From the NCBI GenBank assembly GCA_003024175.1, contig MDYQ01000168.1, positions 1 through 62,470 of the forward strand: a stretch of 62,470 bases of DNA, read 5' to 3'. The DNA comes from Planoprotostelium fungivorum. Lineage: Eukaryota > Evosea > Variosea > Cavosteliida > Cavosteliaceae. A program made the translations under genes and the position numbers. Of the stretch, positions 1-10,187 are shown piece by piece; position 1 is the stretch's first letter; each line of letters begins with the position of its first letter. A model generated the notes under the pieces. The model searched no databases, was not told the DNA's origin, and saw only the letters and a program-made list of their open reading frames with translations.

Positions 1-213
1 GCTCGGTGGAGTGACCCGATTTAGCCAACTTCTTTGCATATGCTACCGCTGACGCCCATTCTCGAGCGCTACGCAGACGGTCTAATTCAGATTCTGGAGA
101 GGATCTCTTGCCTCTTCTCCGCAGAGACATCTCTTATTTCTTGTGTGTCGGAATGTGATGATGAAAGATGGGAGTTTACAGCGAGTCGGGCGGAAACAGC
201 CGAGGCCATTTTC

Positions 214-807
214 ATGTCTGACGAAGGAGGGGACCTACAGCCATCCAATAAGAATGAGAAAGAATTCTCCCTACCCAGAACTAGATTGTTGGAGGTAATC
301 AAATCGGCCATGCCTGAGGGATTCCATCCACCAGCAGCCAAAGATTACACGATGCAATTGATGAATGACGCGTGTATCGGTGTGTCATCTAATGAAGCGT
401 CTTCTGATCTGTGATATAGAGTTCATGCAATTGGTGGCATCACAAGCGATGGTAGAACATTCAAAAGGAAATCCCAAGACGGAAAAAGTATCGATCACAC
501 CGAAACACGTCCTCAACGCATTACGTGTGAGTTGCTCACGACACATCTCCCTCATCATTTACCATCGTCACTGATCACATTGCAGAATCTGGATTACAAA
601 GAATACGCCGAGACAGCCAAGAGAGAATTGAACCTAGACGAAGGGCGAACCACCTCCCGACAACCCACAAAGAGATTGAAAAAGACCAAAGCAGACATGG
701 AGAGAGAAGGAGAAGCATTGAGAGCAGAGCAAGAAGCCTTGAGAGTTGAGCAGGAGAAATTATTCGCACAGGCGAGAGAGAAGATGAACCAGAAGAACGA
801 GAAATGA
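214..807 (+). CDS. DR1: NC2-beta / DR1, negative cofactor 2 subunit beta
   Basis: Histone-fold subunit of the TBP-binding repressor NC2, which pairs with NC2-alpha on promoter-bound TBP in the nucleus. Three exons: 214-379, 420-526 and 586-807. The histone fold follows an acidic N-terminus and begins FSLPRTRLLEVIK, like the LPRA-type start of DR1. The second exon carries EFMQLVASQA and the family's ISPEHVIQAL equivalent ITPKHVLNAL. The third exon has the charged helix ending EKLFAQAREKMNQ, matching DR1's LFAKAR element. The start at 214 (MSDEGGD) gives the usual short acidic leader. The frame stays open upstream to 34, so a longer N-terminus cannot be excluded. The tail is shorter than in animals, with no Q/A-rich end. 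Identity is firm from motif order. Confidence 0.85.
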
Positions 808-895
808 AAGAGGAATCCTACTTCGCTTGGATTTATTTTCCACCATCCAACGGTTATACGGTCTGGAGAAATTCGCCTCACCGAAGAGCAGGCTA

Positions 896-1517
896 TTAGT
901 AGGCAGCTCCACCCTTTGTCTTCTTGTCTCCTCCAAGCTCTGATGATGGGTCAGTGTGTGTGATGCGATGGTGAGAAGGATGGATTACGATGATGAGATG
1001 AACGCACCAAAGTGCTTGCAGCGCTTGATGGGTTGCTGGTGCTTCTTGTTGCACTCAGTGCACTCGAGTCTCAGGACGATCTTCTTGGTGGTCTTGGCCT
1101 AAACGAAAACAAAATGAGACGCAGAAATACTTTGTTTCTTATTTTTCTATTGCATCGAGGACATAATGTCCACCGATGTGTGAAGAAAAAGATAATGGTA
1201 TAGACTTACCTTCTTGTGGAAGACAGGCTTGGTCTGACCTCCAAATCCTCTCTGCTTACGATCGTAACGTCTCTTACCCTGAGCGAACACGGAGGGCTTG
1301 CCGACCTTGTATTGAGACACCTTGTGGACGGTGTGCTTCTTGCACTTGCCAGAGCAAAGGGTCTTTCTTGTCTTGGGAATGTTGACCTACGCAATCATTC
1401 ACAATCTGATTCATCACCAATGGAACATGAACATCATCTACGATAGACACGCACGGAACACGATAGATTCTATGGATGACAATGGATGTTCGATGGATGC
1501 AACGAGAGACTCACCAT
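896..1517 (-). CDS. RPL36A: Large-subunit ribosomal protein eL42 (L36a/L44)
   Basis: Zinc-binding ribosomal protein near the E site of the 60S subunit. Four exons on the minus strand: 1515-1517, 1210-1386, 1008-1098 and 896-939, giving 104 residues against about 105 in the family. The first exon is only the ATG. Visible signatures are [18 protein letters not shown], the paired cysteines LCSGKC and LECTEC, and KRCKHFELGGDKK at the C-terminus. The proline of the QTKP loop, whose replacement gives cycloheximide resistance in other organisms, is present. A first intron directly after the start codon is common in ribosomal protein genes of intron-rich eukaryotes. All exon junctions are in frame. 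Confidence 0.93.
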
Positions 1518-2083
1518 GTTGGATAGGTGGTTGAAGCTGAAGTCACAAAACAGAAACCGAGGACAGCTGAATGATCCTCCCTCCCTCCCTTCGGCACAAT
1601 TATTCGGTCCGAAAATTTTACAGAATTCTCAGAGCACATCATGCCCTGTGTATAGTGAGTACAGGTAGCTCTTTAATCCACCATTCTAATATATAAGAAC
1701 GTGGGTCTTGACCATGTATGCGTGATAATAAAGTCATAATCTTATTGGCGAGTCGTTAATCTTTACATCGATGATCTTTCAATCGAAAGATCCTTGACCG
1801 ATCTGAACACTATGTTACACGTTTAGTTGTCGTCACGAGATAAGAATATACAGACTGTAAATTGATTTGCGTATGCATCTCTCTCTCTTTCGATTCGAAA
1901 GAAAGATCAGTTCCCTGTAAACCTCAATCAGTGTACGTTCGCAATTTGGGTGGCTTTTCAGAACATTTAGTGGGTCACAAGTACGCCGAATGATGGAACT
2001 GATCTGCTGATAACCTCTTTCTGTTTCACAGCATCGGATTTATTACCACAACCACATTACTGAATGTTTGATCCAAACCACCA
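1518..2083. other. Intergenic spacer between eL42 and tRNA-Leu
   Basis: About 565 bases without a convincing gene. It should contain the eL42 promoter, reading leftward from 1518. It is AT-richer than the flanking genes. I see no ORF with family features, no tandem repeat and no further tRNA. Confidence 0.5.
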
Positions 2084-2165
2084 GCACAGATGCCCGAGAT
2101 GGTTAAGGGGATGGCCTTAAGATCCATTAGCGTACGCTTCGTGGGTTCGAGTCCCACTCTGTGCA
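2084..2165 (+). tRNA. tRNA-Leu(UAA)
   Basis: Complete class II cloverleaf. The acceptor stem GCACAGA pairs perfectly with TCTGTGC (2158-2164), with discriminator A at 2165. The D-arm has CCC/GGG pairing. The anticodon loop is CTTAAGA, so the anticodon is TAA. The long variable arm AGCG-TA-CGCT is typical of leucine and serine tRNAs, and the T-arm is GTGGG TTCGAGT CCCAC. Position 31-39 of the anticodon stem is a C.U mismatch; the other four pairs are sound. The internal A and B boxes are intact and a T-run follows within ten bases, as expected for RNA polymerase III. There is no intron and no encoded CCA. Confidence 0.93.
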
Positions 2166-2342
2166 ATCGTTTTTATTTAAGCAAGGTCATTGATGGCGAT
2201 ATTGACAGTTTTTCTCCAATGATCACGACCGTGAGGTGATCTCGTCATGATAGTGTTCACATCGCGAGATGATCGCATTTTGATCGTGATCAGATTGTGA
2301 GACGATGACACATGATCGTGAGTCACATCATCATATTCTGAG

Positions 2343-2415
2343 CCATTAGAACGTACGAATGAGTTCCTTAGGTTCAATGGCTTGCGACTCGTGGGCTGAA
2401 GTCCCACTCTGTTCA
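2343..2415 (+). pseudogene. Decayed tRNA-Leu(UAA) copy 1
   Basis: Relic of the intact tRNA at 2084. The 3' half is recognisable: a CCTTAGGTTCAATGG anticodon-arm remnant, then CTCGTGGG-CTGAAGTCCCAC for the T-arm and CTCTGTTCAATC, followed by a T-run as in the parent. The anticodon loop, T-loop consensus and acceptor pairing are all altered, and the 5' half is barely alignable. It cannot fold as a working tRNA. Confidence 0.7.
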
Positions 2416-2473
2416 ATCTTTTTTCCCGCATGGTCCAAGATTAACCTTCACTGTTTGTGAACTGTTCACCAAA

Positions 2474-2540
2474 GCCATTGAGATGTAAAGTATTCACCTT
2501 AAGATCCAATGGCAAACGTCTCGTGGTTTCCCTTTTCTTT
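2474..2540 (+). pseudogene. Decayed tRNA-Leu(UAA) copy 2
   Basis: Second relic. ACCTTAAGATCCAATGGC preserves the whole anticodon arm, including TAA. CGTCTCGTGGTTTCCC is a truncated T-arm with no acceptor 3' strand, and a T-rich stretch follows. ATTGAGATG upstream may be the D-arm remnant. With the intact gene and the other relic this makes a three-member local series. Confidence 0.65.
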
Positions 2541-2631
2541 TTTTCATCATGAAACATTTCTATACGTTGTTCATGAGGTCACTTGAAATGCTTTGCTAAA
2601 GACGTGTATCAAACCTTTCTATCTTTCTGCT

Positions 2632-3210
2632 TTATTGCTTTACATTGAGCAACGCCCCGACGGTGTGGAAAGACGTCCTGTCCCTCTCGATCTTCTCGTT
2701 GATCGCTTTGTCATACACTGCAGCCTCCACCTCGGTCATCTTTGGGTCAAGCTTCTTCCTCATGGCTTCTTCCATCAATTCTTTCAAGTCCATCATCTGT
2801 TTGATTTCTTTCAAGTGGGACATGACCGTTTCACACGCTTCTTTCAAGGAGGTATACCTCCTTGGGTGATTCCTTCTGGTACTCTTCAAACAGTCCACGG
2901 GAGGTGGAGCTTCAAAGAGATCGATGCATTCTGTCGTTAATCTCAACAGGATCATCTATCATCCATGATGAGATCTAGATGTGGAGCTACGTACGTCACC
3001 CTTGGTTGAAATATCTTCTTCGTCCTCTTCATGTTCGGGGTCTCCTTTTCTGTGTACATCCTGTCTATCTTCAGAATCCACGTCTCTGTGTCCAGATATT
3101 TCACACCTCTACTTCTTCGTGATCTTCCTCTCCACCGTCGTACTATATATCGTGAATAACGGTTTATTTGAAAATGAATCTTCGTTACGAGGCGCTAACC
3201 ATTGAAACAT
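2632..3210 (-). CDS. Unrecognised small charged protein
   Basis: I do not recognise the family. The clearest exon is 2632-2955: DLFEAPPPVDCLK, then a helical stretch (SLKEACETVMSHLKEIKQMMD) and a charged C-terminus KAINEKIERDR ending NVKQ. A likely 5' exon at about 3110-3210 reads MFQWLAPRNEDSFSNKPLF. An acidic segment with many E and D residues lies between them around 3010-3090. The joins are uncertain because the best donor-acceptor pairs would leave unusually short introns. The gene is divergent from the reductase starting at 3375, with about 165 bases for a shared promoter. Only the 3' exon is well supported. Confidence 0.45.
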
Positions 3211-3374
3211 GCTGATGTTCACTCTCAAAATCCAATCACTTTCACCCCGTGTTTCGGTCTCGTTGTTTGCCTTTCCGCACGGAGCATCACTTACGCACGA
3301 GACGCAAACGGTAGAACACAAACCAACACAACGACTTCGACACGAACGTATAAGGAGAACGTCATCAAACAACC

Positions 3375-4813
3375 ATGGCTCTTGCACCTTCCTTCATGAA
3401 AGCAGTTATAACCACTGAAGATCACAACATCAAAGTTCAAGAGGTAACATGATGTTCACAAAAAGTTGAGCAATCTAAGCGTCAGTCAGATATCGGTACC
3501 TTCCATAGAAAGTGAGCGTCAGATTCTTGTGAAGGTGATGCATCTTCTTACGTCTCATAATCGTCAACGCCTTCTTTAGATTCACAGCGCTGGCATCAAT
3601 CCAACCGATTGGAAACATGCGTGAGCCATTGTTAACGCAATCACACCAGCTGACGTCAACAGCAAGCACCTCTCTCCAGAGGGCACCATCTCCGGCTGCG
3701 ATCTCGCCGGAGTCGTCGAAGATTCTGGACGTTCTAAAGAGGTCAAGGTGAGAGTGCATTATGTCCGTCTCCGTCTAACATGACGCAGGTCGGTGACAGA
3801 CTCGCCGCCTTTGTGCACGGAGGAAACTACAAGAACTACGGTGCATTTGCAGAGTATGCTCTGGTCGAGCCCGACACCAGCATCAGATTACCTGAATACA
3901 TGTCCTTCGATCAGGGAGCCACCTTGGGAATACCGTTAGGAACGGCCGCCTTCGCTCTCTATCACAAGTTGAAATTACCCGAGCCAGGAGTTGTCATCCC
4001 GTGAGTCTTTCACGACGATGACCATGATGTAGACGGTGTTGAGAAGATGAACTGATGAATTGAAGGAGGTCGTTTCCAGTGTTGATCTGGTCGGGTTCAA
4101 GTGCAGTTGGACAGTATGCCATCCAATTGGCCAAATTGTCCGGGTTATCCGTCGTCACCACGGCTTCTTTTCAACACCACGAACGATTGAGATCACTGGG
4201 TGCAGATTCAGTCTTCGACTATCACGACCCTCACGTGTCCGAAAAGGTTCGTCATCGTCAGTCCATGGAACGATCACGATCATCATCCAACTCTCGATCA
4301 TCATGGCGACTGACCACTGAATCAGATCAAAGAAGCCACGCACAACGATCTGGCCTACGCTCTAGATTGTGTCTCCAGCGAGGAATCTTTGAAGAGCGTG
4401 ACAGATGCCTTCGGTGAGAAGGGTGGAAAGGTGGCCGTGCTGCTCTCTCCAGAGGGTAAAGACATTCGAAAGGATGCGGAGGTGATCGTGATGACTCATC
4501 TCACACCACTCAATCGATCCAGGTTGTCCCCGTCCTAGTGTACACTTGTTTGGGCAAAGAATTCACGTTCGCTGGAAAGAAATATCCCGCCTCCGCTGAT
4601 GATCGTCAGTTTTACGAGAGGTGTGGTTTTTAAATGGAAGACGGAGTTTGAAACGAATGGAGGTGGGTGAAGATGGCAAACGGGCTATTGGAAGAGAAGA
4701 AGATCGTGACACTCCCCACCGAGGATAGAGGAGGATTAGAAGGAGTCGCCTCTGCATTCAAAGACATGGAAGAAGGAAAGAACAAGGGCGTGAAATACGT
4801 CATTCATCCTTGA
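3375..4813 (+). CDS. Medium-chain (zinc-type) reductase, trans-enoyl-reductase-like
   Basis: MDR-superfamily NAD(P)H-dependent oxidoreductase. The N-terminal GroES-like fold shows ILVKIHSAGINPTDWKH and a GCDLAGVV turn. VGDRLAAFVHGGN and GAFAEYALVEP follow. The Rossmann half shows LIWSGSSAVGQYAIQLAK and LGADSVFDYHD, and the protein ends GVKYVIHP. The catalytic zinc cysteine-histidine set of alcohol dehydrogenase is not evident, as expected for the quinone/enoyl reductase branch that includes fungal ToxD and LovC types. There are about nine exons with 40-60 nt introns. The true substrate cannot be told from sequence, and no biosynthetic cluster surrounds it. Confidence 0.8.
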
Positions 4814-4872
4814 GAGAGACCCTTTCGTTCGGGATAATGTTTTATCGATTCACAATAGACGATGAGGTCTTT

Positions 4873-5827
4873 TCATTTCTTCATGTCCACGATGATGGGT
4901 TGGTTCATGCCTAATCCGTTGCTGATGGCGGCGTTGACGTAGAGGATCGAATCGATACACGTGGCGCCTCTACCCCCGTGAATGTGACCGAACACGTGCA
5001 GTCTGGGCCTGATCCTCTTTGCAATCTCTTCGGATAGTATCGCGCAACCTGTGAATCTGTTCAGATGATCGTGCGGTTCCTGTGAGATAGTATGATATAT
5101 GTCGCCCGAATATCTGTAGGGATGATGCAAGATGCGTGATGAGTGAACATTTGATGGATAAGAAGGTGGCATGTGAAGTTGTGAGGAGGCAAGGGCGGGA
5201 TGATGTGATGGGACCATTGATCACCTGTTGGGCGAATACCGCCAAACTTTGTGACATTATCTAAGATACCATAGGGTGGTCCATGGGTCAACAAGATGTC
5301 CGTCTCACTCGGTATACTCATGATCAGCCCTGATCCTCGTAAGTGGCTGCAAGAGCGTGGGACGCTCACTCTTCTCCTTCTCTCCTCCCTCCGCAACGCC
5401 CATCGGTGCCCAATAAGGAGAGCCAAATATATTCCAAGAGTCTCCCCCTGGTACATCGATCGTGATGCGAGAATGCTCTAACAGATGAATGCGCCCCTCT
5501 TTGGCCCAGTCAGTCTCGAAGAAGTCGCTGACCATTCTCTCGCGATTCAAATCGTGATTTCCTCGCACAATCAGCTGCACTCACTCAGGGGAGGCATGAA
5601 TCACACTGGCTCACCTTGTGTTCGTGGCGTAAACTTGCCAACCATTTGAGAGACGACTCCATCTTTCTCGTGAAGGTAGAGAAATCCCCCGAATGCAATA
5701 GAACATCTGCGGCGGGCAAAATGGGTTCTCTTCCGTGTGTATCAGATACAAGTACGAAACGTGTGTAACCTTCTGGCTGAGGTGGAGGATTATTTCTGTC
5801 ATATTCGGTGTGGAACTGAGTTAGCAT
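4873..5827 (-). CDS. Metallophosphoesterase of the MPPED family
   Basis: Calcineurin-like phosphoesterase resembling MPPED1/MPPED2, which hydrolyse cyclic nucleotides weakly. All metal-ligand motifs are present in order: VSDTHG, LLHSGDFS, VRGNHDLN, LLTHGPPYGILD and HVFGHIHGGRG. Unlike mammalian MPPED2, the GHIH motif is canonical, so full activity is plausible. The C-terminus NAAISNGLGMNQPIIVDMKK matches the family's final strand. At least four exons. It converges on the reductase ending at 4813, with about 60 bases between the genes. Start taken as MLTQFHTEYD at 5827. Confidence 0.85.
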
Positions 5828-6062
5828 GTTTGCTGTGATTTGAAGGCGGCAGGTGAAATCAATCCGGTTCAGTGAAGTGTTCCAGCCCGATTTAAGCAGC
5901 TGATCTCACAGTCTCACTCGACTACCGATAGAGGTATTGAAGAACATGCGATTGTGTTAACTGAGGCTATCTATTCAATTCTCGTTGTTCGTCTGTGCCT
6001 CTTGGATAATAATCCATGTGATCCGCTTGAGCGGCGAGCAGTATCTCTAAAGTACCGTTCGA

Positions 6063-6356
6063 TTATGTGATGCAAATCATGATGACCAAGAGGGCAGCCC
6101 CAATTTTCCAGTGAGTGAGGATGTCTGCGGATAATTGGATGGCGACTTCTGCCTTGACCCTTTTAGCTGGTTCCGAAATCGTTGCATTTTCTCCTTCCGT
6201 CCACGTCGCGACCAAAGAAGTCTCGTTCTGAGGTTGAGATTGTGCAGTGATGTAGTAAGTCTTGGTGACCGTTGGCGCTGACTCGAGGGAGGCCAGAGTC
6301 AAGAGGAAGCATGCCGACAGAGCGAGGAGTAATAGTACTGTTGCTGATTGTGCCAT
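6063..6356 (-). CDS. Small secretory-pathway membrane protein, unknown
   Basis: A 97-residue single-exon protein. MAQSATVLLLLALSACFLL is a clear signal sequence. A short lumenal region of about 45 residues follows, with two N-glycosylation sequons (NETS, NATI). It ends in a hydrophobic helix, IGAALLVIMICIT, at the C-terminus, so a type I or tail-embedded membrane protein is likely. I recognise no domain. The start at 6356 is chosen because it begins the signal peptide; the frame is open to 6440. Coding status rests on this topology, not on homology. Confidence 0.5.
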   Translation of the reverse strand: MAQSATVLLLLALSACFLLTLASLESAPTVTKTYYITAQSQPQNETSLVATWTEGENATISEPAKRVKAEVAIQLSADILTHWKIGAALLVIMICIT

Positions 6357-6627
6357 GGCTGTTGGTACTCTCTGTCTATCGAGGAAGATGTGGCCGTTAG
6401 AAGCGGGCTGGCCTGAAAATAATGATTTCTTAGCTTTCACGCGCGATTCTCAACGCGAGGCGCGACAGATCCGGTTGCGTAGATACGAAAAACGGACCTT
6501 TGCTCGATCCCCGAAAGAACTCCTTTTCCGAGGATTTTGATCCTTTCTATTCAGCGTGTGTGTCTTCTCGGATCCACCTGCCACGAGCTCAGAGTCTCTT
6601 CAGAGTTTGTTTCAGTGTTGGGGGGAA

Positions 6628-7419
6628 TCATTGAAGGGCAGTATAGTCCGTTCTTTGTTCACGCCACCACAACATTTTGATCCTCCTGGCCACACGTAAC
6701 GGCTCCAGTCTGGCGATAATGATGACAGCTGACAGAAGGATCCCCGCTATCGCATGCCATCTAACCCAGCTCAAAAGGGGGACGGTCAGGGCACCGAAGA
6801 CCGCCGTTACGTGAAACATGAGGAGGTTGAGGTAGCCAGTAGTCCAATGCACTGGAAATAAGAGTGCACCTGGTGTGATCAGATTTAAGACATTGAGGTG
6901 TGCACCTCTCGGTGGGCCAAGGTGATATCGAAAGTTGTAAGCACCAAAGGCAGAGAGAAGGGAGAGAATGAATGTGGCCAGTCCCAATCTGGAGTGGGCT
7001 GATGCAAAGTGATCGGTGGAGACTTCATACTTGTGGGCGACAACCATCACGAAACCGAAGATGAGGGAGATCATGGCGGCTGAATTAAGAAAGACGTGAA
7101 TTTCTTTGGGCCATCCCGTTCGTAATACGGGGTGTCCATGCTGCAAACTGAATCTGCGTCTCAATCAGCTTTGTCGGAATATCAATTGATTGAGATTATC
7201 TCACACTGCATTGGTACTGAGCCACAGGCATAAAAGCATGCCCGTCACGTGAGAGATCAGCAGGAAGGGTCTGTCTGATACAGCCCACAGCAATCCACCG
7301 ATGGTCGCCAGCAGAGTACAATTGAGAAGGAAACGCTGCAGAAGCTCGAACTCAAACAGTTTGGTTGGAAGAGGATCCACCAACGAGTACCGATCGATCT
7401 TCCTCGCGACAAACTCCAT
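6628..7419 (-). CDS. Cytochrome b561 domain protein
   Basis: Transmembrane ferric or ascorbate-linked reductase of the cytochrome b561 family, CYB561D1/D2-like (no DOMON domain). Two exons joined at about 7155/7201. Six hydrophobic segments are visible. Candidate haem-ligand histidines lie in LLISHVTGMLL, WPKEIHVFLNSA, FASAHSRLGLATF and LLMFHVTAVFG, the expected four spread over the central helices. SAHSRLGLATF is a family signature. The C-terminus is short and basic-polar. The start at 7419 (MEFVARKID) is about 140 bases from the divergent start at 7559, so the two genes share a promoter region. Confidence 0.8.
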
Positions 7420-7558
7420 CGTGTTGATGATGATGCGGGGGAAAAACGACAGACCGAGTTGTAGTCCCGGAAGCTTCCGACAAGCCGACTTCTGTGAAGG
7501 GGAAGCATCGATGGGAGGAAGGCAGACCACACAGAAACAGACACAGGACAAAGCCACA

Positions 7559-8131
7559 ATGTCGTCAGCATCACAGACGCTGATCAAGAGCGCGACATCG
7601 AAAGAAGATCTCCTCACACCACCGAGAGGATTTCCTCAACCCATTACATCATACGATGCACACATCTATTTCGAATCCAATGAAGAGGGGACACAGTCTG
7701 CCGAACGATTGCGACAGAGAATCATCGAAGAGTTTGGTAACGACGCAGATAAGAAGGAAGGTCCGAGAGGTGTGAGAGTCTATAAACTGTGGGATCATCC
7801 CATAGGTAAGTGATGAAACACGGTGTGATGATCACTGATGGGCTGATAGGACCCCATACGATGAACATGTTCGAGGCAGATTTCGACTCACCGGCTATCT
7901 TTGCCAAATTAGTCCCTTGGCTCCAGTTGAATCGTGGACCTCACTCTGTGTTAGTTCATCCCCATACGGGCAACAGCTATCTAGATCACACTCAACATGC
8001 CATGTGGATCGGACAGGCGGTGAGATGAAGATGGATCGTGCGAGATGTCTGATGTCGGATAGGTTCCTCTCAGAGAGAATACACTCTCTGGATATCCTGG
8101 GTCAAAGATCACAGACACGACACAAACATAG
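7559..8131 (+). CDS. DOPA 4,5-dioxygenase-like protein
   Basis: Member of the small DOPA-dioxygenase family (Dioxygenase_dopa), which cleaves catechols and is known mainly from fungi and bacteria. Three exons. Signatures: TSYDAHIYFE near the start, HPIGPHTMNMFEADF across the first intron, VPWLQLNRGPHSVLVHPHTG and YLDHTQHAMWIGQAVPL. These histidines (DAHIYF, PHT, VHPHTG, DHTQHA) are the conserved metal-site candidates. The C-terminus after the second intron, ENTLSGYPG, is short, as usual. Encoded divergently from the cytochrome b561. A patchy eukaryotic distribution makes horizontal acquisition possible. Confidence 0.8.
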
Positions 8132-8243
8132 CCATCTCCACTGAATCTGTATTGGACGTAGGCTGTACATCGTTACGTGAAGTGGTGAAATAAATACCGT
8201 TGTAGATGAAGCTTTTCTTCCAGTCGCTCACAGATCATCAACG

Positions 8244-9027
8244 ATGGAGATCCATGAACTGTTCCATCGATACTTATTAGAAGGAGATTTCGACAGCGCC
8301 TCTCTCGTCCTCTCAGATCGATACAAGTCGGAGAAGATCATTCATCCACTTACCTTGATGGAGTGGCGGTCTTCTGCTGTGTCTTTCTTACATTCTATGA
8401 AACCCAGTTCTTATCCAGAGATGTCTCTTCAGCAGTTTTATGGAGGTCTCTCACAACTCTTTGCCAGTGTGGGAGCTGTAAACGACGAGGTGATGAATCA
8501 ACAGGCGACGACGTCTAATGCACTCCAGCTGTCATGTAAGAGGAGAATACTAGAGAGTCTTGAGGATGTATCTCATCAACAGTGGTTTCATCTGCTGGAG
8601 GAACATCTCAATCGGGTGACATTAGTTGTCGAACTTCCAAAACTGATCGATGACCGACAGGAAGTTTATCCTCCATGCATCAAGGTAAGAGAACTCGAGT
8701 GAATTCAACTCACCAGCAATAGCTCATCAGTTGTTGCATCTCTTCTCTCAAACATCTTCCCAGCTCCCCTGAGAAGACCTCTTGGAAGATGAGATGTTAT
8801 TCTCTGAAATCATTCTGTCTCGATAAGATGAAACGAAGGGGTGAGCGAAGAGTTGTCTTCATAAGAGATTCACGTTCACAGACGACTCTGCGGCCGCTCA
8901 CAGGATGTCACAGATGTACCGAAAGAAGTTGGACACAGCTCAAGCTGATTCCAACACAAAGAGACCACCGAGAGCTCTGAGAGAAGCATTCATCCTCTAC
9001 GAGAGAAGAACGAGAGGATTCGAATAG
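8244..9027 (+). CDS. Unrecognised helical protein
   Basis: Three exons, about 230 residues. The protein is predicted mostly helical, opening MEIHELFHRYLLEGDFDSAS, which resembles the start of an alpha-solenoid. A second and third exon encode SSLKHLPSSPEKTSWKMR and a basic tail with PPRALREAFILYERRT. Reading frames join cleanly across introns at about 8686-8724 and 8850-8881. I recognise no domain. It is not in frame with the ankyrin gene downstream. Confidence 0.5.
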
Positions 9028-9352
9028 ATTCTACTGATTTTTGGACTTGCTCTACAAATCGCCGCATCAGCTTTCTTGTCTAAATTTCCTTCATCTTACA
9101 GACACAAACAGCATGCCGAAGAAGAGAAGGATTCGACGTGAGCATCATTCGGTAGGGTCTATTGACATTGATGTGCAGCGTCATTGACACGGGAATATCT
9201 CGGAGCTGATGTGTTCTCCCTAATCATGAAATTTGTATTGTCAAATGACGATAATGGACCATATGAAAGTGGTTTAACGTGTGGACAATCATAAATGCAA
9301 ATGTACATGATTCTCACACAGATACAGTTGTGAGACGGCGTATAAGAGAGAA
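9028..9352. other. Spacer with a possible orphan first exon
   Basis: No complete gene. At 9112 a short reading MPKKRRIR is followed directly by a GTGAGC donor and could be a first exon of the ankyrin gene. I found no acceptor that keeps the frame, so it is not joined here. Confidence 0.3.
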
Positions 9353-10089
9353 ATGGCAGTTTCTAGTGTTTGGGACCCTCCGATGAAAGGTGATGAGAGT
9401 ATCATTCGATCACATCACCCACACAGACAGGTTTCACTCGCTCCGGAACGCAATGCATCCGAAATTTTTCAAACGTACAACTCGTAAACAAAGACTGGCA
9501 CACCACAAGCGATCTCGTCTTTGATTACGGAATACACAATCAGTACCCCATCCGTCGGGCGGCTCATTTTGGGTTGACTCAATCAGTCGCTGCTCTTCTC
9601 ACGAAATCACCAGTGGATCCATGTGATTTACACCTTCATCAATTCGTGATGCTGATGTCATTCGCAGCTGTCCGATGGAATTGGCCATTATGGACCGCCG
9701 CATCACAAGGTCACATCCAAGTGGTTAAGATCCTCCTGAATGGTATCATCCTCTCACCATCATCTCTCTGATCCGTTTCAGATGCGAGAGTCGACGCCAC
9801 GAGCGGAGGAGAGATGTCAGCCTTACAGGCAGCGGCACAGAAGAAGAGAACAGAGGTGACCTCTCACACGATCATCGAGATGATCATGACATCCGTTCAG
9901 GTAGTGGAGATGATCTGTGATCATCCGACGACAAAAATGACGAGAGAAGAGAGGAGACAGCTCGTAGAGATGTCATGCGGGAGGGCAAGGTGGCAGAAGA
10001 CACCACCCAGGAGACGAAACAGTGTCAAGATGGAGCACCCTCTCAAGCGCTCGCGGACCATCCATCATCTGGACCCTCCACCTACGTAG
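9353..10089 (+). CDS. Ankyrin-repeat protein
   Basis: Five exons. The ankyrin core reads NQYPIRRAAHFGLTQSVAAL and LWTAASQGHIQVVKILLN, then MSALQAAAQKKRTEVVEMI: three degenerate ankyrin units over about 110 residues. The C-terminus is basic, with R- and P-rich sequence (TPPRRRNSVKMEH) ending DPPPT. The start at 9353 (MAVSSVWDPPMK) keeps the frame into the ankyrin exon. A missing upstream exon is possible. The partner and role are unknown. It ends about 100 bases from the convergent VIT/VWA gene. Confidence 0.6.
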
Positions 10090-10187
10090 ACAAGATAAAG
10101 TGTAGATAGACACTGTTTACGATATCGATTCAATTCCTCCGTACGTGATATCAAAGTACACATCTACATCATCCATCTATTCTATCC

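Noticed and set aside
2166-2340. Possible small structured RNA in the GATCGTGA-rich stretch
   Set aside because: Several short inverted words occur, but there is no consistent long stem, no polymerase III promoter box and no terminator.
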